Position numbers and translations under genes: made by a program
Source of the DNA: CAIYWZ01 sp964497925
GTDB lineage: Bacteria > Pseudomonadota > Alphaproteobacteria > CAIYWZ01
Assembly (NCBI GenBank): GCA_964497925.1
Contig: CAZCFE010000006.1
Coordinates: forward strand, 14,807-78,806
Length of the DNA: 64,000 nt
Direction of reading: 5' to 3'
Notes under the pieces: generated by a model
Database searches by the model: none
Told to the model about the DNA's origin: nothing
The model's input: the letters and a program-made list of their open reading frames with translations, nothing else
Shown: one piece after another, positions 51,824-61,800 of the stretch
Layout: each line of letters starts with the position of its first letter
How positions within the stretch are numbered: position 1 is the first letter of the stretch

Positions 51824-53737
51824 ATGATTTTAGGCTTGATTGTTTTTTTGCCTCTTTTGATGTGTATCGTGGCATGGATGCTTGAATACGAAATTAAATT
51901 TATTGGAGTGAGTATTTTAACAACCGCTGGTGTTGGAATTTCAATGGTTTTGTCGATGTTATTATTTATTCCAGGATTGCAGAATTTTTTTGGAAAAATA
52001 CCTGATGTCATGAATATTTTTGTTTGGCTTTCTTTAGATCATTCGAATACATATTGGTCTTTAAAGTTCGATCCTTTGGTTAAAATTATGCTTTTTGTAG
52101 TCACAACCGTATCATTTGTTGTTCATGTGTATTCAATTGGGTATATGCATCATGACAAATCAAAATCACGTTTTATGCTGCTGATTAGCTTGTTTACATT
52201 TTTTATGTTGCTTTTAGTGACATCTAACGATTTTATTCAGCTCTTTTGTGGATGGGAAGGTGTTGGTTTGTGTTCATATCTTTTAATTGGTTTTTGGCAT
52301 CATAAAGATAGCGCCAATTATGCGGCACAAAAAGCGTTTATAGTCAATCGTGTTGGAGATTTAGGCCTTATCATTGCTATGGCCATGATTTATTTTACAT
52401 TCGGCACATTTGAGTTTTCGGCTGTTTTTTTAAAAATTAAAACAATTTCTAATGCTTCTTTTTGTTGCGGCATTTCACTTTTTGATTTTATAGCTTTGAT
52501 GTTGTTTGTTGGTGCTATGGGAAAATCCGCTCAATTTGGGTTACATGTTTGGTTGCCTGATGCTATGGAAGGGCCAACGCCTGTGTCTGCCTTGATTCAT
52601 GCGGCTACTATGGTAACAGCAGGTATTTTTTTAATGGTCAGATGCTCGCCTTTTTTAGAAGTTGCTCCTTTTGCAAAAAATATTATTCTAATTATAGGTT
52701 CAATTACAGCTTTATTTGGGGCAACAGTTGCTATGGCGCAAACAGATATTAAGCGTGTCATTGCTTTTTCAACTTGCAGTCAACTGGGCTTTATGTTCAT
52801 GTCTATTGGAAGTGGTTTTTATACAGGAGCAATCTTTCATTTATTTACGCATGCATTTTTTAAGGCAGCTCTCTTCTTAGGTGCAGGGTCTGTGATACAT
52901 GCATTTTCTGATGAGCAGAATATTAAAAAAATGGGTCATGCATTTCGGTATATTCCTTATACATATTTTGTGATGTGGATAGGAAGTTTGGCTTTGGCTG
53001 GATTTCCACCATTTTCTGGATTCTTTTCAAAAGAAAGCATTATCCACGTTTTGTCCCATAATACAACACAGATAGGCTTGTTTGCATATTGTGTTTCTTT
53101 ATTGGTTGCATTTTTAACATCTTTTTATATTTTCCGCTTATTATTCCTTGTGTTTCATGGACAAGAAAGATCAGATGATAAAGTTGTTGCCCATATCCAT
53201 GAATCCTCATTGTCTATGTTGCTGCCTTTGCTTGTAATTGTTGTTTTTGCAGGGGCCATAGGGATTTCAACTCATCATTTATTTTTAGGTGCATCTGATG
53301 GATTTTGGAAAGGGAGTGGGGTTACATTTTTAAAAATTCCTTCTTTTAGCTATCTTGACCCTTTAATTATTTTCCCGCTGGGAGGTCTTTTATTGGCATG
53401 GATAATTTATGTTAAAGGCTTTGCATTGAATAGAGTTATTAGAAAAAGGTTAGATGGTTTTTATAAGTTTTTCTTGAACAAATGGTTTATTGATGAGTTA
53501 TATGATGTGTTATTTGTAAAGCCTATGTTTTTTTTAGGGCGAATTTTTTGGAAAATTGGAGATGAGAAAATCATTGAAAATATGGGGCCTAATTTTTTAT
53601 CTTATGCTGCTAATAAAATAGGATTTCAAGTAAAACGGCTACAAACAGGATATATAAGTGATTATGTGATAATTGTTTTAGGGTTTATAGTTTTGATGAT
53701 TCCTTGTGTATTATTATGGAGATATTTCAATGGTTGA
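51824..53737 (+). CDS. nuoL: NADH-quinone oxidoreductase subunit L
   Basis: 637 residues, about 16 helices. The pump lysine/glutamate chain is visible in LFCGWEGVGLCSYLLIGFW, GKSAQFGLHVWLPDAMEGPTPVSALIHAATMVTAG, and later helices. It ends with the long lateral helix region. It overlaps nuoM by 8 bases. Confidence 0.95.
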   Translation: MILGLIVFLPLLMCIVAWMLEYEIKFIGVSILTTAGVGISMVLSMLLFIPGLQNFFGKIPDVMNIFVWLSLDHSNTYWSLKFDPLVKIMLFVVTTVSFVVHVYSIGYMHHDKSKSRFMLLISLFTFFMLLLVTSNDFIQLFCGWEGVGLCSYLLIGFWHHKDSANYAAQKAFIVNRVGDLGLIIAMAMIYFTFGTFEFSAVFLKIKTISNASFCCGISLFDFIALMLFVGAMGKSAQFGLHVWLPDAMEGPTPVSALIHAATMVTAGIFLMVRCSPFLEVAPFAKNIILIIGSITALFGATVAMAQTDIKRVIAFSTCSQLGFMFMSIGSGFYTGAIFHLFTHAFFKAALFLGAGSVIHAFSDEQNIKKMGHAFRYIPYTYFVMWIGSLALAGFPPFSGFFSKESIIHVLSHNTTQIGLFAYCVSLLVAFLTSFYIFRLLFLVFHGQERSDDKVVAHIHESSLSMLLPLLVIVVFAGAIGISTHHLFLGASDGFWKGSGVTFLKIPSFSYLDPLIIFPLGGLLLAWIIYVKGFALNRVIRKRLDGFYKFFLNKWFIDELYDVLFVKPMFFLGRIFWKIGDEKIIENMGPNFLSYAANKIGFQVKRLQTGYISDYVIIVLGFIVLMIPCVLLWRYFNG

Positions 53738-55214
53738 TTCTTTGCCGATTTTAACGTTATTGTGGATCATGCCAGTTGTTGGATTTTTAGGTATTTTTCT
53801 TATTGATGATTCATCTTCAAATGCGCTTAAAAATACAAGGAACCTTGCTTTTTTTGTATCTTTGTTTACGTTTATCTTTACTCTATTTGTTTTTATTCAA
53901 TTTGACTGTGTTTTAGACAACTTTCAATTTATTGAAAAAACGCCATGGTTGCCAGTTCTTGATATTCGTTACCATATAGGAATTGATGGAATTTCAATGA
54001 TTTTTTTGCTGTTAACATCTTTTATTTGTATGATTGCGATTATTGCAGCAAGAACAACAATTATATCTGAGACAAAGTCTTTTTATGCCAATATTTTGCT
54101 TCTTGAGTTTATGTTGATTGGTGCTTTTATTTCTATTGATATGATTATGTTTTTTATTTTCTTTGAAGGCTCGCTTATCCCGATGTTTATGATTATTGGT
54201 GTTTGGGGCTCAGAAAATAGAGTCTATGCAAGTTTTAAAATTGTACTTTACACTTTAACTGGATCTGTATTGATGTTAATTGGAATTATTGCGATGTGCT
54301 TTCATATTGATTCTACAAGTATGCGCATCGCCTTAAATTTTAATTTTTCTTCTCAATTTCAACATATTTTATGGGTTGTATTTTTTATAGGGTTTGCTGT
54401 TAAAATCCCTATGATTCCTTTCCACTCTTGGTTGCCGGATGCGCATGTTCAAGCACCGGCGTCTGGGTCTATTCTACTTGCAGGAATATTGCTGAAGCTC
54501 GGCGGGTATGGATTTTTACGTTTCTGTCTTCCAATGTTTCCACTGGCATCGGAAACATTTGCACCGTTTGTTCAAGTATTAAGTATTTTTGGAATTATTT
54601 ATGCATCTTTAATCGCCTTTGTTCAAACTGATCTAAAAAAGATGATTGCTTATTCATCGATCGCGCATATGGGGTATGTAACGCTTGGAATGTTTACGTT
54701 TAAATATGAAGGAGTGGCCGGAGCTATGTATCAAATGCTTAGCCATGGAATCATTTCAAGTGGTTTGTTCATGTGTGTTGGTATTTTATATAGGCAAACT
54801 CATACGCGTGCTATACAAGACTATCGCGGAATTTCGATGATGATGCCTAAGTTTGCTGTTTTATTTTTTATGTTGATGTTGGGAAGTATAGGATTTCCAG
54901 GGACATCTGGTTTTATTGGGGAATTTTATACTCTGATCTCAAGCTATAATATTGGACTAGCTGCAATCTTTTTTGCAGGACTTGGTATAGTTTTAGGTGC
55001 AGTTTATATGCTTAACTTATTCAGAAGAGTTTTTCTAAGTGGCGAGCATTATCCACTAGAGCTTAAAGATGTAATTTCTTGGGAAAAGAATACTCTTATT
55101 ATTCTTGTGTTTATGATGTTCTGGATGGGAATTTATCCTAAATTTTTTATGTCCATTTCTGATGCATCAATAAAAGACATTATAACAATTTTAGAAAGGA
55201 ATATGCATGCGTGA
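53730..55214 (+). CDS. nuoM: NADH-quinone oxidoreductase subunit M
   Basis: 494 residues. FFEGSLIPMFMIIGVWG and KIPMIPFHSWLPDAHVQAP are the antiporter-like signatures. Start at 53730 (ATG with GGAGAT upstream); the open frame extends back to a GTG at 53706 inside nuoL. Confidence 0.95.
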   Translation: MVDSLPILTLLWIMPVVGFLGIFLIDDSSSNALKNTRNLAFFVSLFTFIFTLFVFIQFDCVLDNFQFIEKTPWLPVLDIRYHIGIDGISMIFLLLTSFICMIAIIAARTTIISETKSFYANILLLEFMLIGAFISIDMIMFFIFFEGSLIPMFMIIGVWGSENRVYASFKIVLYTLTGSVLMLIGIIAMCFHIDSTSMRIALNFNFSSQFQHILWVVFFIGFAVKIPMIPFHSWLPDAHVQAPASGSILLAGILLKLGGYGFLRFCLPMFPLASETFAPFVQVLSIFGIIYASLIAFVQTDLKKMIAYSSIAHMGYVTLGMFTFKYEGVAGAMYQMLSHGIISSGLFMCVGILYRQTHTRAIQDYRGISMMMPKFAVLFFMLMLGSIGFPGTSGFIGEFYTLISSYNIGLAAIFFAGLGIVLGAVYMLNLFRRVFLSGEHYPLELKDVISWEKNTLIILVFMMFWMGIYPKFFMSISDASIKDIITILERNMHA

Positions 55215-56664
55215 TTTTTTGATGCAGTACTTTGCCGAGCTCATCATTTTTTTAGGGCTTATTTTAAGCTTAGGGTTTTCTTTGATAAGAGTTAAAATGT
55301 CTGATTTGATTAATTTCGCACTTATTATGGGGTTTTTCCTTCTGGGGATGATGTTGTTTTTAAAAAGATTTTCAAGTCCCGAGTCTTTCTTAATTAAAAA
55401 TGATTTTACATATTATCTAAAGCTTATTTGTCTGTTTTCTTTTATTTGTGCTTTGACTTTGTTTCGAAAGGCATTATCAGAATTGCATATTGACAATAAA
55501 GAAATCCCTGTTTTGTTTTTTTCAAGTTTGATGGGGTGCTTTTTGCTTATAAGCTCAAATGACTTTGTAACTGCTTTTTTGTCGTTAGAGCTTTTAAGCT
55601 TATCGACGTATGTAATGTGCGCTGTGGTAACAAAGGTAAAAAATTCTGCTGAAGCATCAATGAAATATATGGTTTTAGGAGTTCTGGCAACGGCGTTTTT
55701 TGCCTTTGGGGCTGCTTTAATTTATGGTGGAATTCATACTTTCTCTTTTTCGCAGATGAGCCTTGTAATGAAAAATCAAAATGAGATTTCAATGCTTGTT
55801 CGCCTTGGATGTATCTTTATTTTGATCTCCTTATTTTTCAAATTATCGATAGCGCCATTTCATCTTTGGCTTCCTGATATTTTTCAAGGTGCATCTTTAG
55901 TTGTTGTGATGTTTATTTCATCTTTGCCTAAAATTGCGATTTTTGGATTTTTAATAAGGCTTTTGTATGGACCGTTTGAGGCCATCTATTTTGATTGGCA
56001 GGCGGTCTTGATGGTGTGCGGTCTTTTGTCGGTAGGGTGGGGGACTTTTGCCGCTTTGCATCAGACCAATTTAAAACGGCTTCTTGCCTATAGTTCAATT
56101 TCTCATATGGGGTTTATGATTATTCCTCTTATTAATCAAAACTCCCATGGAATTAGCGCATCTATTATTTATCTTACTTTTTATACTTTGATTATGGTGT
56201 CAATTTTTTCAATTTTACTTTGGTTTAAAAGGCTTGGTTTTAAAATTCAAGAAATCAAAGAGTTGTCCGTTGTGAATTGTTCTCATCCAAATATGGTCAC
56301 GATTTTGAGTATTTTATTTATTTCAATTTCAGGGATTCCTCCATTTTCAGGATTTTTCGTAAAATTTTATGTGATTGAGTCCTTTATTGAAAATAAAGGA
56401 AGTGGTGTGTCTATTGGCATTTCAATCTATCTTTTGGCAATGAGTGTGATATCTGTTTATTATTATTTAAAAATTATCAAGGAAATATATTTTCAAGGAA
56501 AAATTGAATTTAAGGGGCATGTTGGCGTTTTAAAAGATCATCTTAGTTTTTCTGTGATGATTGCTTTAAGTGTTGTGTCAATTGCGATATTTTGGATTCC
56601 AACGATTTATAAGGTTCTTTGGATGATGGTTTCAAAAGCCGTTTTAACTTTACCTGTTGTTTAA
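55207..56664 (+). CDS. nuoN: NADH-quinone oxidoreductase subunit N
   Basis: 485 residues, 14 helices. FLSLELLSLSTYVM and KLSIAPFHLWLPDIFQGAS are the NuoN signatures. It overlaps nuoM by 8 bases and closes the operon. Convergent with holC; no terminator hairpin is evident in the 5-base gap. Confidence 0.95.
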   Translation: MRDFLMQYFAELIIFLGLILSLGFSLIRVKMSDLINFALIMGFFLLGMMLFLKRFSSPESFLIKNDFTYYLKLICLFSFICALTLFRKALSELHIDNKEIPVLFFSSLMGCFLLISSNDFVTAFLSLELLSLSTYVMCAVVTKVKNSAEASMKYMVLGVLATAFFAFGAALIYGGIHTFSFSQMSLVMKNQNEISMLVRLGCIFILISLFFKLSIAPFHLWLPDIFQGASLVVVMFISSLPKIAIFGFLIRLLYGPFEAIYFDWQAVLMVCGLLSVGWGTFAALHQTNLKRLLAYSSISHMGFMIIPLINQNSHGISASIIYLTFYTLIMVSIFSILLWFKRLGFKIQEIKELSVVNCSHPNMVTILSILFISISGIPPFSGFFVKFYVIESFIENKGSGVSIGISIYLLAMSVISVYYYLKIIKEIYFQGKIEFKGHVGVLKDHLSFSVMIALSVVSIAIFWIPTIYKVLWMMVSKAVLTLPVV

Positions 56665-56669
56665 GGCTA

Positions 56670-57119
56670 TCATTGTTGTGCCCATTTTCCATCGCTGTCT
56701 TGTTTCCAATAAACCAATGGGCTTCCAGAGTCTTTGTATTTTTTATAACGTTCTCGGGCATTTTGAACACTTTGTGGATCGTTGCCGTCAAAAATATCGA
56801 TTATCTTTTTAAAAGAAGCGCTTAAAGGATGTTCTGTATTTCCTATTTTAATAACAATGTCTGAATTATTTGGATTTTCATTTCCCATGGTCAAATAAAT
56901 AGGCTGTTTCTCAGGATAAGACTCGTGATGTGTTCCGTGAGGAAGAAAATCCATTTGTGAATACGTCCATAAGGCATCATCAATTGTTTTAAGTGTATTT
57001 TCATCATCAAAGAAAAGAAGGGCCTTAGCCCCGGATGCATATACTTTTTCAAGTAACCGAGGCAAAGCTCTTTCAAGTGGAACTGAAGTTAAATGATAAA
57101 AGCTAACCTGTGAAATCAC
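56670..57119 (-). CDS. holC: DNA polymerase III chi subunit HolC
   Basis: 149 residues. The start (QVSFYHLTSVPLERALPRLLEKVYASG) and the central LWTYSQMDFLPHG segment are typical of HolC. Chi links the clamp loader to single-strand binding protein. It overlaps pepA by 4 bases, and the pepA-holC pair is a known alphaproteobacterial arrangement. Confidence 0.88.
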   Translation of the reverse strand: MISQVSFYHLTSVPLERALPRLLEKVYASGAKALLFFDDENTLKTIDDALWTYSQMDFLPHGTHHESYPEKQPIYLTMGNENPNNSDIVIKIGNTEHPLSASFKKIIDIFDGNDPQSVQNARERYKKYKDSGSPLVYWKQDSDGKWAQQ

Positions 57120-58561
57120 TTTTCAAAACTTTTAACAAATTCATTAAGCAGGCGTACTCCAAAACCGGTTGCTCCTTTGACAGAGAAAGGAGCATCTTTT
57201 TTCATCCAAACGGTTCCTGCAATATCAATATGTGCCCATTTTGTGTTACCTACAAAACGTTCAAGCAGTTTTGCAGCCGTGATAGAGCCGCCATAACGAC
57301 CATTGCCCATGTTTTTCATATCAGCTCTGTCTGTATCGATATCTTTATCATATGCGCTGTCTAAAGGCATTCTCCAGACTTTCTCTCCTGTTTCAAATCC
57401 TGCGCTTATAAGTTTTTGCGCTAAGTCATCATCATTTGAGAAAAGCCCTGCATATTCAAGACCAAGCGCAACCATAATGGCTCCTGTAAGAGTGGCAAGG
57501 TCAATCATATGGCTGGGGTTAAAGCGTGTTTGTGTATACCAAAGAGCGTCAGCTAAAACCAAGCGTCCTTCTGCATCTGTGTTTAAAACTTCAATCGTTT
57601 GTCCTGACATGGTTGTGACAATATCGCCTGGCCTTTGAGCGGAGCCTGAAGGCATGTTCTCAACAAGCCCTACAACACCCACAACGTTGACCTTTGCTTT
57701 GCGTCCTGCAAGGGCACACATCAAGCCAACTACAGCACCAGCTCCGCCCATATCAAAAATCATATCTTCCATACTATCAGCAGGTTTAATGGAAATACCG
57801 CCCGTATCAAATGTAACGCCTTTTCCAACAAAGGCAATGGGGGTGTCATTTCCAGCGCCATTATATTCCATAACCACAAGCTGTGATTCGCGAATGGACC
57901 CTTGACCAACGCCCAAAAGTGCGCCCATGCCAAGTTCCAGCATTTTTTCTTCGCCAAGGATTTCAACTTTTACACCAAGGCTGGAAAGCTCTTGAATACG
58001 TTCTGCCATGCTTTCTGGGTAAATAATATTGGCAGGCTCTGAGATAAGTTCTCGCGTAAAGAAAACGCCTTGTGCCACAGCTTGAAGGTCTTCAAAGGTC
58101 TTTGCATCAAGCGAAGAGTTGTTTGAGAGAACTTCGAGTGTCTCTAAATATAGCATAGCTTCATCGCGTTTTTTAGTTTTATATTTATCAAATTGCCAAG
58201 ATTTCAAAAGCGCACCAAATGCTGCTTGAGGCGAATCCAAGTCTTGGGCAAATAATGTTGCGCTAACGGCCCTTAAATCACGTAAGGGCTTGAGAGCATT
58301 AGCTCCAAACGCCATGTGATCAGTTGTTGTAAGGCTGGTTTCTTTACCCATTCCAATAAGGATGACATGTGTGTAATCTGTGTTTGATGTTGGAATAACA
58401 AGAACTTCACTTTTTTTCCCACTAAATATATTGTGGGTTAACGTGTCCTGGATCAATCCTGTTTCATCAAAAGTTTTTGCGGCTTTGCTTAATGTTTTGT
58501 TTTCAAAGCAAGGGAAAATACCAATTTTGGTAGAAGAGGTTTGTGTAATGGAAATAATCAT
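57116..58561 (-). CDS. pepA: Leucyl aminopeptidase PepA
   Basis: 481 residues, N-terminal non-catalytic domain then the M17 domain. The metal and catalytic motifs are plain: VGKGVTFDTGGISIKP with the active Lys, NMPSG, and NTDAEGRLVLADAL. It trims N-terminal residues from peptides in the cytoplasm, which would process peptides brought in by the OPT carrier. It leads the pepA-holC operon. Confidence 0.95.
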   Translation of the reverse strand: MIISITQTSSTKIGIFPCFENKTLSKAAKTFDETGLIQDTLTHNIFSGKKSEVLVIPTSNTDYTHVILIGMGKETSLTTTDHMAFGANALKPLRDLRAVSATLFAQDLDSPQAAFGALLKSWQFDKYKTKKRDEAMLYLETLEVLSNNSSLDAKTFEDLQAVAQGVFFTRELISEPANIIYPESMAERIQELSSLGVKVEILGEEKMLELGMGALLGVGQGSIRESQLVVMEYNGAGNDTPIAFVGKGVTFDTGGISIKPADSMEDMIFDMGGAGAVVGLMCALAGRKAKVNVVGVVGLVENMPSGSAQRPGDIVTTMSGQTIEVLNTDAEGRLVLADALWYTQTRFNPSHMIDLATLTGAIMVALGLEYAGLFSNDDDLAQKLISAGFETGEKVWRMPLDSAYDKDIDTDRADMKNMGNGRYGGSITAAKLLERFVGNTKWAHIDIAGTVWMKKDAPFSVKGATGFGVRLLNEFVKSFEK

Positions 58562-58736
58562 ATGATTTAAGCCTTTCAGGATTTTTAATATTGATTAGAG
58601 GAAATTTTGATCAATCTTTTGTTAAAAGTCAAATCATTTAATGTCAAAAATCCATTTTTAAGCATATTTTTTGATATTTTTTGTGTCTTTTGTGTAACAG
58701 GTGTGGTGTAAATACAAACACAGCTCTTCTAAAAGA

Positions 58737-58765
58737 TTGACTTTGGGGTTCGTTTGGGGTTAGAT
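58737..58765 (+). promoter_or_regulatory. Candidate promoter of the outer-membrane protein gene
   Basis: TTGACT (58737-58742), a 17-base spacer and TTAGAT (58760-58765). The spacer and -10 contain the tandem direct repeat TTTGGGGTT at 58742 and 58753. About 80 bases to the start codon leave a sizeable leader. The -10 match is weak. Confidence 0.35.
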
Positions 58766-58846
58766 GCTGAGTATGAAGTGAGGTGAAACAGTTTTCGCTT
58801 CGGAATTAAAAAAAAGTATAACTTAATAATTAAAAGGATTAAATAA

Positions 58847-59581
58847 ATGAAAAAAATTTCTTTAGCAGTAATCGCTGCAGCTCTTTCAATGACATCAGCA
58901 GTAAAAGCTGATGATAACTTCTCCGGTTTCAGAGGATCTCTCTTGGGTGATTGGGGTTTTGTAACTGTAACTGATGCTGGCGGTGTTACACCTGCTTCTG
59001 CTGCTGGTGTTACACCTGTTGTTGCTGCGGTTGATCGCGTTGTTGATAACAACGGTCTTGGTAAAATTGGTGTGAATCTTGGTTACACAAAAGTAATGGC
59101 GAACAACATGTTGGTTGGCGCTGGCGTAATCGGTTTCATGGATATGTTCAAAATCGAAGGAAAACCAGATGATGCTGCAAAGCCAGAAAACAACAAAGCA
59201 CAACTTAAAGATGGCGTAAAGCTTGATTCCGGTTTTGGTGGTGGTTTGAACCTTTCTTTGGGTATGGTTTTCTCACCAAAAATCGCTGGTCGCGTTATCG
59301 GTGAAGTCACTTATGCAAAGCAAAATCTTACACCAAAGGCAAGCGGCACTGTTGCTTCTGAATGGGTTATGGGTGCGGCAGCTGGAGCGGCTATTGATTT
59401 TGCGGCAACAGACAGATTCATTCTTACCGTTGGTGGAAAATATAACTTCTTGCCAACAGAAGTAAAGTGGACAGCAGCAAATAACAAAGATAATAAAGAT
59501 TTGGTCGATGGTACTACATTCACAGATTCAAAATCTTGGAACATCTTCGCTGAAGTTGGTTTCCGTATTACACAAAACTAA
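58847..59581 (+). CDS. Outer-membrane beta-barrel protein (surface antigen-like)
   Basis: 244 residues. The signal peptide (about 1-22, cut before DDNF) is followed by eight alternating strands: LGKIGVNLGYTKVM, GFGGGLNLSLGMVF, RVIGEVTYAK, FILTVGGKYNF and a closing IFAEVGFRITQN. The first loop carries a near-tandem GVTP repeat (GGVTPASAAGVTPVVAAV) rich in Ala/Val. The fold is like small OmpA/Opa-type barrels, which in Rickettsiales are abundant surface proteins. An AAAGGA ribosome site, a candidate promoter with a leader and a strong terminator suggest high expression. The exact family is not clear. Confidence 0.65.
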   Translation: MKKISLAVIAAALSMTSAVKADDNFSGFRGSLLGDWGFVTVTDAGGVTPASAAGVTPVVAAVDRVVDNNGLGKIGVNLGYTKVMANNMLVGAGVIGFMDMFKIEGKPDDAAKPENNKAQLKDGVKLDSGFGGGLNLSLGMVFSPKIAGRVIGEVTYAKQNLTPKASGTVASEWVMGAAAGAAIDFAATDRFILTVGGKYNFLPTEVKWTAANNKDNKDLVDGTTFTDSKSWNIFAEVGFRITQN

Positions 59582-59617
59582 TTTATATAAATTAGTTTAC
59601 GCGTAAATACGTAAAAT

Positions 59618-59663
59618 AAAAGGTCTCGGGTTTTTATCTCCTTTCTTGCTCGAGACCTTTTTT
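59618..59663 (+). terminator. Rho-independent terminator of the outer-membrane protein gene
   Basis: AAAAGGTCTCG pairs with CGAGACCTTTT over 11 bp, with a larger loop of about 22 bases, and ends in a T6 run. Confidence 0.8.
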
Positions 59664-59675
59664 ATTGTTTAAAAT

Positions 59676-60266
59676 TTGAACCTCATGTTTAATCAAAGTC
59701 TTTTACAAAAACGATTTCAAGCTTTTAATTTTTCAAATGTTGATTTTTTCACATTTCCCATTATTTCATCTTTCAAAGAACGCTCTTCTTTTTTAAAAAC
59801 CCCGAATCAAGCAATTTCTTCGTTTATGGAGCTTCATTGGATTGATGATCCGTTGCTATATTTCCGAGGGATCCATAAATCGTTAAAGCAATCAGATCCA
59901 TTTCAGGGATGTTTTATTGGCGGAGACAGTCTTTATGATATCAAAACCTTTTTTATTAAAAAAGAATTGGAAATTTGCGGAAAAGTCGCTCAGCGTTTCA
60001 GTCCGTTAATTTCGCCCAAATCTTTAATAGGGCTTTTAAATGCGGCAGGATTCGATCAAATTGTTGTGGACATTGAAACGTATATTTTTGAATACTCCTC
60101 TTTTGAATCAATGATGGGTGATTTGCGTAAATCAGGACAAAAAAATGGCCTCACAAATCAAGCGTATTTCCCAAAATATTTGTATAAGTCTTTAAGTGCG
60201 TCGTTTAATCAAAGCCCTATCCCTGTAGTAATTGATGTTGTATATTGGAGTTGTTTTAAAAAGTAA
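59676..60266 (+). CDS. Shortened NDUFAF5/BioC-like methyltransferase relative
   Basis: 196 residues against about 270-300 in the family. The N-terminus MFNQSLLQKRFQAF matches the usual FDR.LL..RR.RA start. The second half matches closely: LHWIDDPL, LKQSDPFQGCFIGGDSLYDIK (GGD.L.ELR), AQRFSPLISPKSLIGLLNAAGFD.IVVDIE, and a Y.S...MM.DLR.SG..N.L stretch. The 60-100 residues between them, holding the SAM-binding GxGxG motif, are missing or unrecognisable. Mitochondrial NDUFAF5 modifies the complex I subunit NDUFS7 (NuoB). An NDUFAF5 relative close to the nuo operon is suggestive. It may be a pseudo-enzyme or a decaying gene. Confidence 0.6.
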   Translation: MNLMFNQSLLQKRFQAFNFSNVDFFTFPIISSFKERSSFLKTPNQAISSFMELHWIDDPLLYFRGIHKSLKQSDPFQGCFIGGDSLYDIKTFFIKKELEICGKVAQRFSPLISPKSLIGLLNAAGFDQIVVDIETYIFEYSSFESMMGDLRKSGQKNGLTNQAYFPKYLYKSLSASFNQSPIPVVIDVVYWSCFKK

Positions 60267-60403
60267 AACCCAGCTGAAAAATAATTTTTCTTGCATTTTA
60301 TAGGGGATTGGGGTACTGTAAAAGTAATAGAAACGATAATGAAACGCTAGTCCATGAAGTTACATGCACTGGCATTTTTGTTATGGATTTAAAAGAGAGT
60401 TTT

Positions 60404-61777
60404 ATGTTTGCAAATTTGACGTCAAAATTAACATCTGTTTTCGCAAAGCTGCGCGGAAAAGGAACATTATCTCAAAATGATGTAGAGCTTGCGCTGCGCG
60501 AAATTCGTATCAGCTTGCTTGAGGCGGATGTGGCGTTAAGTGTTGTGAAGGAATTGATTGAAAGCATCAAAGAAAAAGCAATTGGCGCCGAAGTTTTAAG
60601 TAGCTTAAATCCGGCGCATTTGGTTGTAAAGATTGTTCAAGATCATTTGATTGAGGTTCTTGGGAGTGATTCGGGCGATTTGAAATTGCAAGGAAAGTAT
60701 CCTGCAACAATTTTAATGTTGGGTCTTCAAGGGTCAGGAAAAACAACAACTACAGCAAAGCTTGCTAAGCGTTTAAAAGAAAAAGAAGGGCGAAAGGTTC
60801 TTCTTGTTTCTTTGGACATATACAGACCTGCAGCTCAAGAACAGCTTGAGATACTGGCAAAAAGCATTGGTGTTGATTCTCTTGAAATTATTCAAAACCA
60901 AACACCAGCTCAAATTGCAAAACGTGGTATGAGCGAGGGTAGGGTCTATGATGTGGTTTTATTTGACACAGCAGGGCGTTTGCAAATTGATGATGCTTTG
61001 ATGAACGAATTGGTGGAGATTGAAAAAATTATCTCTCCATCGGAAAGTTTGCTTGTTGCTGACAGTTTAACAGGACAAGATGCCGTTAATGTTGCAAAAG
61101 GCTTTATGGAGAAGGTGGCTCTTACAGGCGTTATCTTGACCAGAGTTGATGGCGACGCAAAAGGTGGCGCGGCTTTGTCTATGCGCGCTGTAACAAAATG
61201 CCCAATCAAATTTATGGGTCTTGGCGAAAAAGTAGATGCGTTAGAGGTGTTTCACCCAAAGCGTATAGCTGAGCGTATTTTGGATATGGGCGATATTGTT
61301 TCTTTGGTTGAAAAAACCCTTGAAAACTTTGATATGAAAAACGCTGAAGCGATGGCTAAGAAAATGCAAGATGGTGGGATGCTTGACCTATCCGATTTTG
61401 CAGTTCAGCTTGAGCAAATGGTTAAAATGGGTGGATTTTCAACCATTATGAGTCATCTTCCAGGAATGGAGCAGATGAAAAGTCAAATTCCTTCTAATTT
61501 GATGGACGATAAAGTTTTAACTCGTATGTTGGCCATTATTCGGTCAATGACGAAAGAAGAACGTGCGAATTCTGGTATCTTGAATGCTTCTCGTAAAAGA
61601 CGAATTGCAAAAGGTTCAGGAACGCAAGTGCAAGATGTAAACCGCTTACTTAAAATGCATCAAGAGATGGGGGCGGCAACAAAAAAATTTGGAAAATTAG
61701 CAAAGCTTGGAAAGCTGGGTAAGCTTAATTTTCTAAAAAACGGTCTGACAGGATTTAATCCTGGACGGCTCAAATAA
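60404..61777 (+). CDS. ffh: Signal recognition particle protein Ffh
   Basis: 457 residues. N-domain start MFANLTSKLTSVFAKLRGKG; G-domain P-loop LQGSGKTTTTAKLA; DTAGRLQID; and a C-terminal M-domain with methionine-rich helices and SGTQVQDVNRLLKMH. The start at 60404 is set by family alignment and AAGAGAG upstream; the open frame reaches back to 60308. It targets nascent membrane proteins to the translocon. First of the ffh-rpsP-rimM-trmD-rplS run. Confidence 0.96.
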   Translation: MFANLTSKLTSVFAKLRGKGTLSQNDVELALREIRISLLEADVALSVVKELIESIKEKAIGAEVLSSLNPAHLVVKIVQDHLIEVLGSDSGDLKLQGKYPATILMLGLQGSGKTTTTAKLAKRLKEKEGRKVLLVSLDIYRPAAQEQLEILAKSIGVDSLEIIQNQTPAQIAKRGMSEGRVYDVVLFDTAGRLQIDDALMNELVEIEKIISPSESLLVADSLTGQDAVNVAKGFMEKVALTGVILTRVDGDAKGGAALSMRAVTKCPIKFMGLGEKVDALEVFHPKRIAERILDMGDIVSLVEKTLENFDMKNAEAMAKKMQDGGMLDLSDFAVQLEQMVKMGGFSTIMSHLPGMEQMKSQIPSNLMDDKVLTRMLAIIRSMTKEERANSGILNASRKRRIAKGSGTQVQDVNRLLKMHQEMGAATKKFGKLAKLGKLGKLNFLKNGLTGFNPGRLK

Positions 61778-61800
61778 ATAAATATTTAAGGAGTATATGA

